Shown here: piece after piece, positions 1-20,388 of the stretch | Position numbering within the stretch: position 1 is the stretch's first letter | Layout: each line of letters starts with the position of its first letter | NCBI GenBank assembly: GCA_011032825.1 | Contig: JAADJZ010000008.1 | Location: forward strand, 620,001 to 684,000 | DNA: 64,000 bases | Direction: 5' to 3' | Source: Massariosphaeria phaeospora | Taxonomy: Eukaryota; Ascomycota; Dothideomycetes; Pleosporales | Made by a program: the position numbers and the translations under genes | The notes under the pieces: generated by a model | Told to the model about the DNA's origin: nothing | Databases searched by the model: none | Seen by the model: only the letters and a program-made list of their open reading frames with translations

Positions 1-372
1 GCCGCGGGCTCGAACATCACGCTGTCGCTGCGATGGCACCCGCCGAGCCACCGCCCGGTTAGTGCGGCGGCGCTGCCACGCTTCTCGCTCGTCGGCTACC
101 TGGAAGAGTTGTCGGCGGCGGAGGTGCAGGACCAGCGTGTGGTGGCGTGCTTTGTCAAATACCACCCCGATGCTGTGGCGTGGCTACCGGGGAACAGGAT
201 CCATGAGAGCAAGTGGGTGCGGTTGGTCGTGCAGGAGGTGTATTGGATTGGCGGGTTTGGAGACCGCGCGTATATTGGCTGGATCCCGCTGGACGAGTGG
301 CAAAGTGTGACGGAGCACGAAATTGATGATATCAGGTTGCCGGGCGAGAACACGCATAGTTGGGGCGCATGA
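1..372 (+). CDS. CREG/PPOX-like flavin-fold protein, C-terminal end (partial)
   Basis: An open frame runs from base 1 to a TGA at 370-372 without a start inside the window, so the gene enters from the left and only about 123 C-terminal residues are present. The part around VYWIGGFGDRAYIGW, preceded by FVKYHPDA, matches the end of the fungal CREG-like proteins, which carry a pyridoxamine-5'-phosphate-oxidase-type split beta-barrel. Members of this family are often secreted or vacuolar glycoproteins and many do not bind flavin; which applies here cannot be judged without the N-terminus. No intron is needed in the visible part. The family call is by recognition of the tryptophan/glycine-rich C-terminal block; the substrate is unknown. 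Confidence 0.8.
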   Translation, partial: AAGSNITLSLRWHPPSHRPVSAAALPRFSLVGYLEELSAAEVQDQRVVACFVKYHPDAVAWLPGNRIHESKWVRLVVQEVYWIGGFGDRAYIGWIPLDEWQSVTEHEIDDIRLPGENTHSWGA

Positions 373-3300
373 AAGTCGTGGCTAGGCTTTGGAGCGGAAG
401 ATCTGGATACTTGGGAATTGTGAATTTCTCTTGCGGTCATGCATGGCACGAGAGAGATGAATGGGTGGGACTCTCCGTCTTCGTGTGCATTATCGCATGC
501 GCCCGTTGTAGATCCCCCGGAGTCTTGGATGTACAGATTTGCATACTCAGAGCAGCAGAGCATGTGCCAGGAAGCGAAATGAGTGAGCAGATACATGTAA
601 TTATCGTCCTCTCCGCATCTCATTTCGCATACGGAGTACGTATGCGAGAATCGCGGTCTCAAGTATCAGGATATGCATTAGCCATCACCATCACCGAGGA
701 CCACCGACCCTCTAACACTTCGCACTTCCATCCTCTTTAGCGCAAATTTCCACTGCAATCTGCAACAACCTTCCCGCCAATACCCACATCTCGCAAACCG
801 CACGCCCATGAAAGCCCAACATCCTCATCCTCATCTCACTCCCGACCCAACCCCTCAATTCCCCCCAGCGCAGCGTCCAACCCTGCACCACCCATCTACG
901 CGACGTCGCACGCCGGCACCACCCCCGCCTTTCCCTTCTCAGGCCAACCACTCTATTTCCTCCCGAAGCGAAAGTCCGATCTCCCCAACGAACGCTAGGC
1001 GAACCTTAATCCTGTGGTGATGAGGAAAAGCCTTGGCAAAGTATGCTCGGTACCGAGCACATGGATGGCCACATTCATTGCATTGTCAGTGTTACCAGCT
1101 ATTGCGTTCTAGCCATGCGAGGCGATGCGCAGACGCAGAGGGACTGGCATGACGCTGTGCACCGGTGCGAGCGAGCGAGCGATACACCACGTTTCGTTCC
1201 GCTTCGAGCGTGCGCGCAGCCCTGATTCTGACGTGGCATGTGGTTGGCTAGGATGGCGGGTAGCGCCGCGCAGTGCGATCTGTGGCGGTGCCCGTCGACC
1301 GGGATCGCCGTGCAGGAAGGGTGGGATTGAGCGATCAAGGCGGGCGTGTTACAGGGCACTACAGGTGTCGCCGGACCTTGGTTCCGTAGCTTTGTATCTA
1401 CGCCTTGCGGCCTTGCGGCCCTGTGTGCTTTAGTTCACGCATCGATTCGAAGTACCTAGCTAGGCAAAGAGGCTATAGTGAAGTGTGGTACGGGAAGAGA
1501 ACTACAGTATAGTATCTCCTTTTGCTACGTGTTTGGTCTTAGGGCTGTGAAAGTGGACCTGAGTTGGGGTAGCTTTGAGTGAGTGGGTAGGTACGAAGGC
1601 CAGGTCGAGCTCGGTATCAATTTCACGGTATGGCAATCTGGCCGACCAGATTGCGTGGGTATACTCGCATCTGCGCCGCGGATGATCCTTGCGTTCGCTA
1701 TCAAACTACCACCATAGTCCAACGGCGAGTAATGGAAGGAGGGAAGTAATTTCTAGTGCCTCCAAGGTCATGGATTTGAGGACGACTTGTGAGCACTGTG
1801 TGCGAACAGGGCAACGATGCTACGCACGCTCTGCTTGCTTGGCCATCAGAAACAAGCGCAGTCTGAACGACTGTGAGTCATTCCGAGGTGGCGACTGATC
1901 GTCAGTCGTTTAGAGAGGGAAAAGCAGAACCTGTGTGATTTGGGTATAAAATCCGGGTCCAAGGCGCTTCCCCAGAGATCTGGATGGATGGTCAATCCAC
2001 AGCCGCGTTTCGATTCGCGAGGGCGTTGACGATGAGGCGCGAGAGTTTAATTCCCTGCCATACGGGCCAATGACCATGACATGATGACGAGGAAGGCGCA
2101 TGACTTTCTCATTATGCATCAGACAAGGAACCCGGCTGATCAACCGGCTCGCCTTTCTGGTTTTCGTCCGGTTCCATGATCGATCTGCATTCTAGTACAT
2201 AAGTCTGGTTAAACGACGGTACCTTTAGTGTCACGACGGACGACAAGATGGAAGGACTATGCTTCTTCTGGGGGCAAATGCCGATTAGTCAACAACCCCG
2301 ACTTTACTGCTCATGCTCTTTATTTTTGCTTTCTACCTCTTGCCCTGAGATGGCGCAGCATGGCGCTATGACTGTATGTATCGATCTGCAGGGCCCTGGC
2401 GTGACGACTGCAATGGCGATCAGACGTGCGTCTCTTTGCTTATTCGGTGAATAGACCCTCGCGTGGGTATATCAGATCTATACATGGAAACAGCACGGAT
2501 AATAAAGCATTGCTTTTCGCCCAGGACTAGGGACCTCAGAAGGGCAAAAGCGGTTTGAGATTGTAGACTAAGAACTGCTTTTCTTTTTCATGGCTGATGA
2601 GCTGTAAGCGAGGGTTGCCACCTGCAGCCGTTCGTCCCGCGGAGGATTTTCGACTTGGCGGCACATAAACGAGCTGGAACTGTCCGGAGTGCAAGTGTAG
2701 TCGAGGAGGCTGGGGCTGGGGCTCGCCCGTGGCTTCGGCTAGGCTGTAAAGGCTGTGAAGCCAGGTCATCGTATAGACTCTAGAGTCGGGAGTACAATAT
2801 GGCAAACCGGACGGCCTGTTCCTAATCGCCGGCGTGTGCGCAAATGTGTTTTCGCCCAAGATTCCGGTCGTCGAGAGTTGCGGTGGAGTGCGCTTATTCA
2901 TATTTCATATAAGCCACCGAAAGCCACTGCTACGCGGCGATCGCATACTAGTATGTACAAGTGAGACCTGTACGTTTCGGATCGTAGCTAATGGAACGGG
3001 TTCCTATCAGTTGGCTTTAGTGCTGAGTATACGAGTGAAAAATGAAGGAGCGCGAACACAAAGTCGGCGAGGTAAATATATGAATTGGCAGTTGCGCCAC
3101 TCGCTGCTCGTGGCCAATGTGATGGATGAGTCTCGCGCTCCGTTGACGAACACACCGAATGCATGATCGCTTGTTGTTATGTGTGTGTATGTGTGTGTGT
3201 GTGTTTATATATCCCGTCCTCCTCGATCCAATCTATTGGGTTCTCGTGCTCGATTTCAGTTGCATTCGAGATAGCCGATTCAGCGACGAGAAGTGTTTCG

Positions 3301-4531
3301 TACCTTATTTCTTGTCCCCTCATCTTCACAGCTGGGGTTGAAATATCGGACCATGTCTCCCGCGCCATCCGGCAGAGAACATACAATAGCGCGGGTTCCG
3401 GACAAACGGTGGAAAGTCGATGGGCGGCCGAAGGAACGTGTCGTGCCGCAGTAAGGTATCTGAAACGTGAGGCTGTGAGGTATAAAAGCCACCATGAAAC
3501 GAAACAGGAGAGAAAGTGCGTGTGCACAGGATTGAACTAAAGCCTGTAGTCCTTGTAAGCACAAGTTCGATGCTTTCAAGTGAGAAGCGAACTTACATTC
3601 TGATGCTTATAGGTGATATTCTAAGAGTAGTTATCAGCCCAGCGGCAAGCGCGGTACATAATGATTAGATGCGCAGTGAAAGCTGGGCTTTCAAATAGGT
3701 CCCTGTCAAGGTGATGAGCTATGCATTCATGGGTGGAACCAGATCATGCGCGGCACTGCCGTAAAGGTTGTCTGATCACTGAAAGTGCACAAGGGACGAT
3801 GCGTAAGCAGCCTATTTGAGGAAAGCTGAGGGTACGACGAGACAATTCCTAGCAGAATCAGATGCACAGAAACACGCTCGTAGCATGGATCATGCCCAGT
3901 CGGGAGTTGTTGCATGGCCATAGCTGCTGTCGCCATTCAAGCATGCCCTGACGTGTTCAGTTTGGATTACGTTAAGCTTTGACCATATTGGGACTTACAT
4001 GTTCATGCGGAATCAGATCAATTTCATCTTGTCGCCGACTCAAAACATTTGACAATGGAGACCACCTGAATCGTTGACAGTATTGATTTGATAGTTTTGA
4101 CATGAGCGTCAAAGCGGAAGCGCTTATGCACAAATCCTTATAGTAGTACATGGAAATTAAGGCGGACGACCGCCGCGTACGAGAAGGCCAAATGGGTATC
4201 CAAAGATCCTCCTCTAGCCTGGTATATGCACCATATTTTGATATAGAAGATTACAAACTGCTCACGATGGTCGAGGCACCTGGCCATAGTGATGGGCAAT
4301 GAAAAAGTGAAGTCTAAACTTTGAATATGAAGGCGCGCTTGATGCTGAAAATCAAAGTCAACGCGTTCAATGAACGTCGGTTAAGCTGCCGTCCAGATGG
4401 TATCACACCGCTCAATTGATGCCAGAAACGACTAAGCTATGCCCAATTGATGAAGCGACGAATAGGAATGGATGAGGCGAGCCCGAATAACGCCAGGTCT
4501 GAGAGGTTGGTTAAGAAAGTGGTCATTTTCG
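373..4531. other. Intergenic, no gene recognised
   Basis: About 4.2 kb between the CREG-like 3' end and the 3' end of the C2H2 gene. Only short ORFs occur (the longest about 120 codons, minus strand near 2536-2901), none resembling a known family and none with convincing exon structure. A GT microsatellite lies at 3181-3204. The function of the stretch is not visible. Confidence 0.6.
3181..3204. repeat. GT dinucleotide microsatellite
   Basis: Nearly uninterrupted GT repeats with one A interruption, followed by a short TA-rich run. It lies in non-coding sequence between the CREG-like and C2H2 genes. Confidence 0.9.
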
Positions 4532-14356
<9,825 letters not shown>

Positions 14357-14620
14357 ATGAACGCTTCGTCCGGCGCTAGGGAACTCAATAACCTGTTTGA
14401 GGACGTCAACGGCATGCCTAAGCAATTGGGTGAGCTCTCTGATCAACTGAGCGACCTCTCCTATGACCTGAGCGACCCCCCCCTGATCAACTGAGCGACC
14501 TGAGCAACGTGTCCGAGGAAGTCGAGGATGCAGTTCACGAGGCAGTCGATGGGATTCTCGAAGATGGGCTTGGCCCTTATATTGTAGAGATGAAGTTGCT
14601 AGTACGTCTCCGTTATACAA
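14357..14620 (+). pseudogene. Possible coiled-coil ORF broken at a C8 run
   Basis: An ATG at 14357 opens 45 codons with heptad-like spacing of leucines (LGELSDQLSDLS) and ends at TGA 14492-14494. Directly after a run of eight C (14476-14483) the next frame repeats the same motif (DQLSDLSNVSEEVED) and continues acidic and amphipathic to about 14620. One missing base in the C run explains the break, so this is either a disabled gene or a homopolymer sequencing error. The opposite strand also shows a heptad-like pattern, so even the strand is not certain. No family recognised. Confidence 0.35.
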
Positions 14621-15405
14621 TCGACAAGTCAAGCCCAACGTATCAGAGGCAAACAATACTACGACTCGTTCCTCAGTCAACTCTCATCACCTCCATCAGC
14701 TTCGTCGGCTCCAGCAGCTTCATCAAGCACAAGCGCCTAGACTATCCAGCAGCAGCGTATGAAACCCACTGAAAAATGCTCGACTCGGACTAGGAAACAC
14801 CTAGTCTACTCTGCTGCTGCGGAAGACTCTGAAGCTACTGCAGCGTCTGCAAAGCTTATGCGGTCAGGGTACGTTTTTAAGGAGCCGGCATTGCCGCATG
14901 GGTGTGTGTCTTGGGACATGGCAAAGCTCCTCATTAGGCGGGGTCGATAGGACTTTGAAGGGCTTGCTAAATGTGAGACAGTTTTCCAGGGAGACTGCCT
15001 ACTCTGATACAAAGGGCAAACTCAAGAATTATTTCACAAGGAGCTTACTCTGCAGCGGATCCGAGCAGCCGCTGGCAACCCCAAGAGCCTCACCGATCGA
15101 CTCACCTCCCCCTTGGCTTGTACGCCGTATATGCTCACACAGTTTTGGGTGCCTCGACTTAAGGTCTACACTGCCGTCTTTGAGCCATGAAATAGCTAAG
15201 CAAGGAGCTACAGCTAATCGACTAGCTAGCTATCAAGTTGTCGTACTACGATTTTACCTTAAGATTACACTTTCACCTTCATGTTTCACCTGCGCATCTT
15301 TAGCTTCCTAGCCTCTTCACGCTTCCGGCTGAATTGGCGTTCCTAACTCATCTTCACTGTCACTTCCCTTTTTGAACTAGCGTAGTCTTTCTCACCTCCA
15401 CCTCC

Positions 15406-16649
15406 ATGAGTCATCAATCGCAACGCCTATATAAGCCTCCGACAACTCGCGACGGCCATGAGTATAGCATTTTTGACAGCCTCCTTGCCATGTGTCGACC
15501 AAACTGGCCCACAAATGACGACTGGTTTGGTGGTGAGCCAAACAAGCCGCTTCAACCGCTCCCCCGTCTGGCTTGGGCAGTCCCAGTCGATATCGCCAAC
15601 CTGGGAGCCGCTCTAGAAGCGCAACTCAAAGTACAGGAGGAGATCACGACTCTTCAACTATGCAACCGATACTGTCCAGAAGTACTACCGTCTAAACTTC
15701 CCGTGAAGTCATCGACCAAATCTTCGAAGAGCGCTTGACCGCGGAAAAGACTGTCGTCCGTGAACGGTGGCAACAGCAACTCGAATGCCATCAATGGAGA
15801 TGCTATAGCGCGTCGGAAGAGATGGACTGGTCGTTCCTCTGTACAGGGATGCTTTCTGCTGCTGCTTCGGGTGATGAAGTTCTGGATAACGCTGTAGCAT
15901 GGCATTGTCTAGCTCAGGATGTATGGCTCCGACAGACCTGCATGTGCCAAGAGCATCCAAATGGAGGATTTCATGAGCTGAATCAGGTAAAGAGCTTGTG
16001 CTCATCAACAAGCCCTCGCTAATCATCTTCAAGGTACTCAGAAGCTATTATGGACTTGAAGCTGTCATATTCCACGAGATATTGAGCAGCCAGCTGAACT
16101 ATTTTTTTTCTGGTCACCAACGATATCACCCTGGCCACACGATACCCGCTGCACACACCGTTTGCTATCTGGTCTTAGCTTCAGGATCACGCGATGAACA
16201 CGTCGGGCACAACTTCCAGGAACAGGGTCAATTACGGCCTGTCAAGGGAGGTAATTTATCTTCGTACCGCAAAGTCATTGATGCGTCTTCCTTGACTATT
16301 TCCGAATCCCAGCGTAATCGATTTTCAAAGGCTATCCGAATTCTGGGCTTGAAACCACACTTCAACATATCAGAACTTGAGTCGATCTTCACTCAGCCAC
16401 AAGCATGGGATAACATCCTGAGAGATATTTGCGCAAGTCCTCTCCCCCCAATGTATCCGGAGCCAACGCCAATCCCGACCGATGAGAAAATTGAGCTCCT
16501 ACACAAATCTCTCGCAAGCAAAGATGAAGGCATGTAGCATCGGTCGTCCACTATCGTGCTTTTACTAACGTCTTTTGATCTTAGAACTCGCAAGTCAGGA
16601 ATGGCCTCAACTTATGATTTTGGCTCCTTCAACAGCCGTGGCACCCTGA
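15406..16649 (+). pseudogene. Unknown tandem-family protein, copy 1 (frameshifted)
   Basis: Three exons: 15406-15986, 16034-16529 and 16585-16649 (introns of 47 and 55 bp). The pattern matches the neighbouring copy at 17.1-18.4 kb in sequence, intron positions and phases (0 and 1). The N-terminal part has PRLAWAVPV, and after a short linker an F-box-like LPREVIDQIF segment. The C-terminal part includes YYGLEAVIFHE, ISESQRNRF and EWPQL, each with a counterpart in copy 2. The frame breaks at the CCC of 15700-15702: KLP continues in the next frame as REVIDQIF, which implies one lost C. Intron 2 would use a GC donor (GAAG|GCATGT) with an ACTAAC branch site. The F-box reading is tentative and no function is known. 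The start at 15406 is the first ATG of the homologous frame. Confidence 0.7.
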
Positions 16650-17101
16650 GCGACCTCCGCCGAGGAATACACAATCAACGGATCTCGGGGGATCGGTTCT
16701 CACGGCCATGACAGGCTTGCGACGAAGTGCGCTGTGGCAGGCTGTGAGAAACACAAACAGTTCAGGATGACTAGGAACATAAATCGGTTATTGGGGAGCT
16801 CTAGCTTGGAAGTCTTCTACTAAAATCTTGATTATCCGATCACTTATGCTGCTACGACTGCACGCAAAGTAGCACCGAGACGGGTGAGATGATAGTAAGC
16901 TCACAGCGGTTTGCTTGTCCAAATGTGTAGCGGGTGGTCAGTCTGAACAACTTGTCTGCCATTGCCCCTTCCTGAAGGTGCTCTGGGTCGCGTCGCCCGC
17001 AGCGCGTGTGCCGCTTTCGGTTACAATAGCGCGACTGCAGGACACTTTCCTTCCTTGAACCACGCACGATTTACTTTTCTTCATCACTTCACCTCACTTC
17101 C

Positions 17102-18447
17102 TCGCACTCCAACACGAGCACAAAATCGTCCATATGTCGCTTCAACTGCCTGCCATGGGACGACGACTCACCACAGCGACTGCCACGCTCGATCCCACGT
17201 TTGGCATGGGCGATCCCGGTGAGTATTGTTGAGTTGGGTCCCAGTCTCCATGCATATTCGAGGATCCAAAAGCAGATGACAAGTCTACGGCTGTGCCATC
17301 GATTCGGTCAAGGGAAACTATCAAAACTTTCCCAGGAGCTCCTTGAGCAGATCGTCGATGAATTCCAGCGACTAGCGAAAACTACCGTTGCTCCTGAATG
17401 GGAAAACGAGTTCACTTGTTTCCAGGGTAGATGCAACCTTGGGGACCATTGGCAACCATATGGCCCGCATACTGAGTGGATGTGGAATTTATTGTTTTGC
17501 AATGCTGGGAAAGGCTTCTACCAAAACGACTGTCCTGGCGACTTAGACCCAGCCAAGTTTTCCGAAGAAGACAAGGCCCGCATGGTGAGAGAGTATATGT
17601 CGGCAAATCCTGAAGTGTATGAGGGACTAGAAGCTGGTGATATACATGATGAAGCTATGCAGGGATGACTACATCGGGTATGTCTATGCAAAGAGCATTC
17701 GAGTCGAGCTGGACCGGGACGAAGCTTTTCACACTTGAGCAATGTAAGTACTTATCATACATTGACATGATCACTGTTACCATTGGACAAAGTTCTGATT
17801 GTTGTAGCTTCTGAAATCCCACTTCGGCTTGGAGGCTATCATTCTGCACGAGAGGCTTAGTCCCCAGCTGGCTAGATTTCTGCCTGAAACTGGACGCCAC
17901 TATGATTACGAAAGTTATTACACATTATGCTATCTTGCTCTCGCCGCAGATAGCAAGAAACAAGATGTTACTAGTGAGCCGAAGGACTCTCAACTGCATG
18001 AGCTATTTGCGCCACAAGAAGACCATAATGCCTATCGTCGTGTTATTGCGCCTTCCTCTCTCGATCTCTCCGAACGTCAGCGCTCACGCTTTGCTCGAGC
18101 GATGAGGATCCTGGATTTGAAACCCCACTATCACTTGAGCGAGCTTGAGCCCCATGTTCAACAACCCATCAAAGATACTGTTCTACTGGATATGTGCTCG
18201 TGCAAGCTTAATGCATGTCCGTCAAAAGACTGTGGAACATCACCAACAGACGCGTCTATTCAGGCACAGGCCCGGAAACTGAATCAGTACATCTCAAGGA
18301 AGAACAAAGGTACCTACACATCAATTGACGCACAACATGGAACCTTAGACGTTTCTAACTTGATATCCAGAACTCTCGACGCAGACCTGGCCGCAGCTCA
18401 CGATGCTTGCCGCATCAGATGTTATATTTCCTGATGGATGGCATTGA
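17102..18447 (+). pseudogene. Unknown tandem-family protein, copy 2 (internal stop, start unclear)
   Basis: The second copy follows copy 1 at about 0.5 kb in the same orientation. Exons by homology: about 17102-17743, 17808-18309 and 18371-18447, with introns of 64 and 61 bp at the same positions and phases as copy 1 and normal GT donors. It matches copy 1 through PRLAWAIPV, an F-box-like KLSQELLEQIVDEF, LGLEAI-type and SERQRSRF segments and the final TWPQL block. The frame carries a TGA at 17666-17668 exactly where copy 1 has a tryptophan (WLRQTCMC against stop-LHRVCLC). No ATG lies in the homologous frame between an upstream stop near 17027 and 17201, so the 5' end is also damaged or uses an unseen exon. 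A shortened 155-codon product is possible if a non-ATG start were used. Confidence 0.68.
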
Positions 18448-20388
18448 AAGGCTGGTTGGAGTCATATTATCACAACACGAAACTCGGGGCTTCAGAAGTA
18501 CAAAAGTGGAGAACATAGGCAGTTTACACGCGTTGGAAGCAACAGGGCTGTGAACGGGAAACGCACAATTGTCTCAACATCAGTTACAAACGAGTGTATG
18601 ATATTCTGACTGATACAACTAAAGCGTGTTTGTTTAGTGTGTTATGCTTTTGCAATCGTACAAACTACTGACTTCAGGAGTATCTCGCGTCCGTTTCATG
18701 CGGGTCGATTTACTTGTCTGCAATCGGAAGACGATCACGGATCGGAAGATGATCACAATTTCAAGTTCGATGACTGCAACGTTACCGTAGAACACTTCCC
18801 CATTTGAAACTGGATAGGGTACAGAAAGGTGCCAGAGGTAAGTTTGTCTGTATAGGAGACAAAGTTGAAAGCTGATTACCTAGATTTATGCTAGCGATAC
18901 AACCACTGCCTACCATAGCCGTTTGTCAGATTGCCCCACTAAGGCGTCACAGAGCAAAGACCATGTACATGCAAGCTGGCATAAACTTTGGCGCTGCCCA
19001 ATGCCCATCCAGCTCTAATCGACCAACACATAACGGAATCATACAGGCTGAAGGTTACGCTCCTAGACGACATGTATATCTATGACCTAGAGCAGTATCG
19101 TCGTTCAAATATCGGATCCGAGAGATTGTCGATTATGTCACGGCTATTATTCTACACGATGTCGTTCGTGTCTCTCGGTCGCTCAATACGTGTAGAACGT
19201 CAACAACGTCTCCAAGCGCATTTCGAACAGCTGAAAGTCTGTCTAAGGGTGGTAGCACAACAATTCACAATCTCGTGTAACGAGGTAAACGAATACACAC
19301 TCAAAGAAAGAATAACTTCACTAATACCTGTCCAGGTCGTTTCCGCAGAATCTGTGCAATTTCTGGAGTTTGGAGCTCTATCCAATGTAACAGCTCTATA
19401 TTCGCTGACTCGGAACTGGACTCTCTTCGTTCTATTCGCTAATGGTAAAACGACTTTCATTCCTTTAGCCTACAGGCAATGTCTGGAGTGTAGAGTAAAA
19501 ACAAATCTACTCTACTAAAAAGAAGACCAATGGCCCTTCCTCAGTGTGCCCAACGTAGGTTGGATGAAAGCCATACGTTAACGTCGAGCTTTTCCGCCTA
19601 CCCCTATTAGAGACACTTCACTATCTACTTTCTTCCGTCCTGCGATCTAGTCCGACAAATTCCACAACACATATGTTATCACCAACTACGAAGATACGTC
19701 CCTTAGGACTAGTACAGGGACATAGGAAGCCTCGCGGCTAGGTTCCTACGCATCGCAAGAGAGATTCCACCGCGACCACGACAACGTTATGCTGTTCTAA
19801 CAGCTCGACCTCGGCAGGATACAGCAGATAGCGGAGCGATTTTGTTACACCTCTTGATCTCTCAATCTTTGTCCTTTGCCTCGTCTTCTATCTGCATCCA
19901 AGAGCCAGCTTTCAATCAGTCGAATTCTAGCGTTCCTACAACTTCATGCACTATTATGTACGCAATTGGTTACAGGTATGTTACATCTATTTCTTCTTCT
20001 TTAGTAAAGTGCGACACATGGATATATTCCTTACGGGGATACGGTAGATCCTATTGAGAAGGGGCTGGATTACTTAGAGCTGGGTAGTTCACACGGATAC
20101 GAGGAGATTGTGCAGCTGGTTTTTGATCAGATATGGATGGTTCGCGCAGAGATGGGTGGATTGTGCAGATGTAGGTTGTTCGCCTAGAGCTAGATAGTTC
20201 CAGATATAGGGGGATGGTGGTTTGATCAGAGATGGGCGGTCCGCTCGGATATATCTATGTGGATTGCGCAGCGACACGCCAGCGAGCGGCAAGCCTTCGC
20301 CTCCGTACACTTCACTTCACATGGCCCAAACGAACAACAGTCACGATCGCAACATGTACAAATGCATACTCGCAAACTACCTCGCCCC
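18448..20388. other. Intergenic, no gene recognised
   Basis: About 1.9 kb. One 176-codon ORF (plus 18988-19518) stands out for length in sequence of ordinary GC, but no family or splice structure is evident. Two short diverged direct repeats occur: about 17 bp at 18722-18758 (GGAAGACGATCAC against GGAAGATGATCAC) and a longer one at 20078-20275. The general look is of decayed, transposon-like accessory DNA, but nothing identifies an element. Confidence 0.5.
20078..20275. repeat. Diverged ~100-bp direct duplication
   Basis: Two adjacent segments share an ordered set of words: TAGAGCT..TAGTTC, then GGT.GTTTGATCAGA, GATGGGTGG or GATGGGCGG, and GGATTG.GCAG. The first begins near 20078 and the second near 20180. 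Divergence is substantial. It lies just downstream of the SRP101 stop codon. Confidence 0.5.

Noticed and set aside
3163..3540. 125-codon plus ORF and overlapping minus ORFs
   Set aside because: They derive from the GT microsatellite and its flanks and show no protein family.
17666..17743. Reading the copy 2 TGA as part of an intron (a GTATGT follows at 17680)
   Set aside because: The bases after the TGA encode LHRVCLCKEH, which aligns with coding sequence of copy 1, and the real shared intron starts at 17744.
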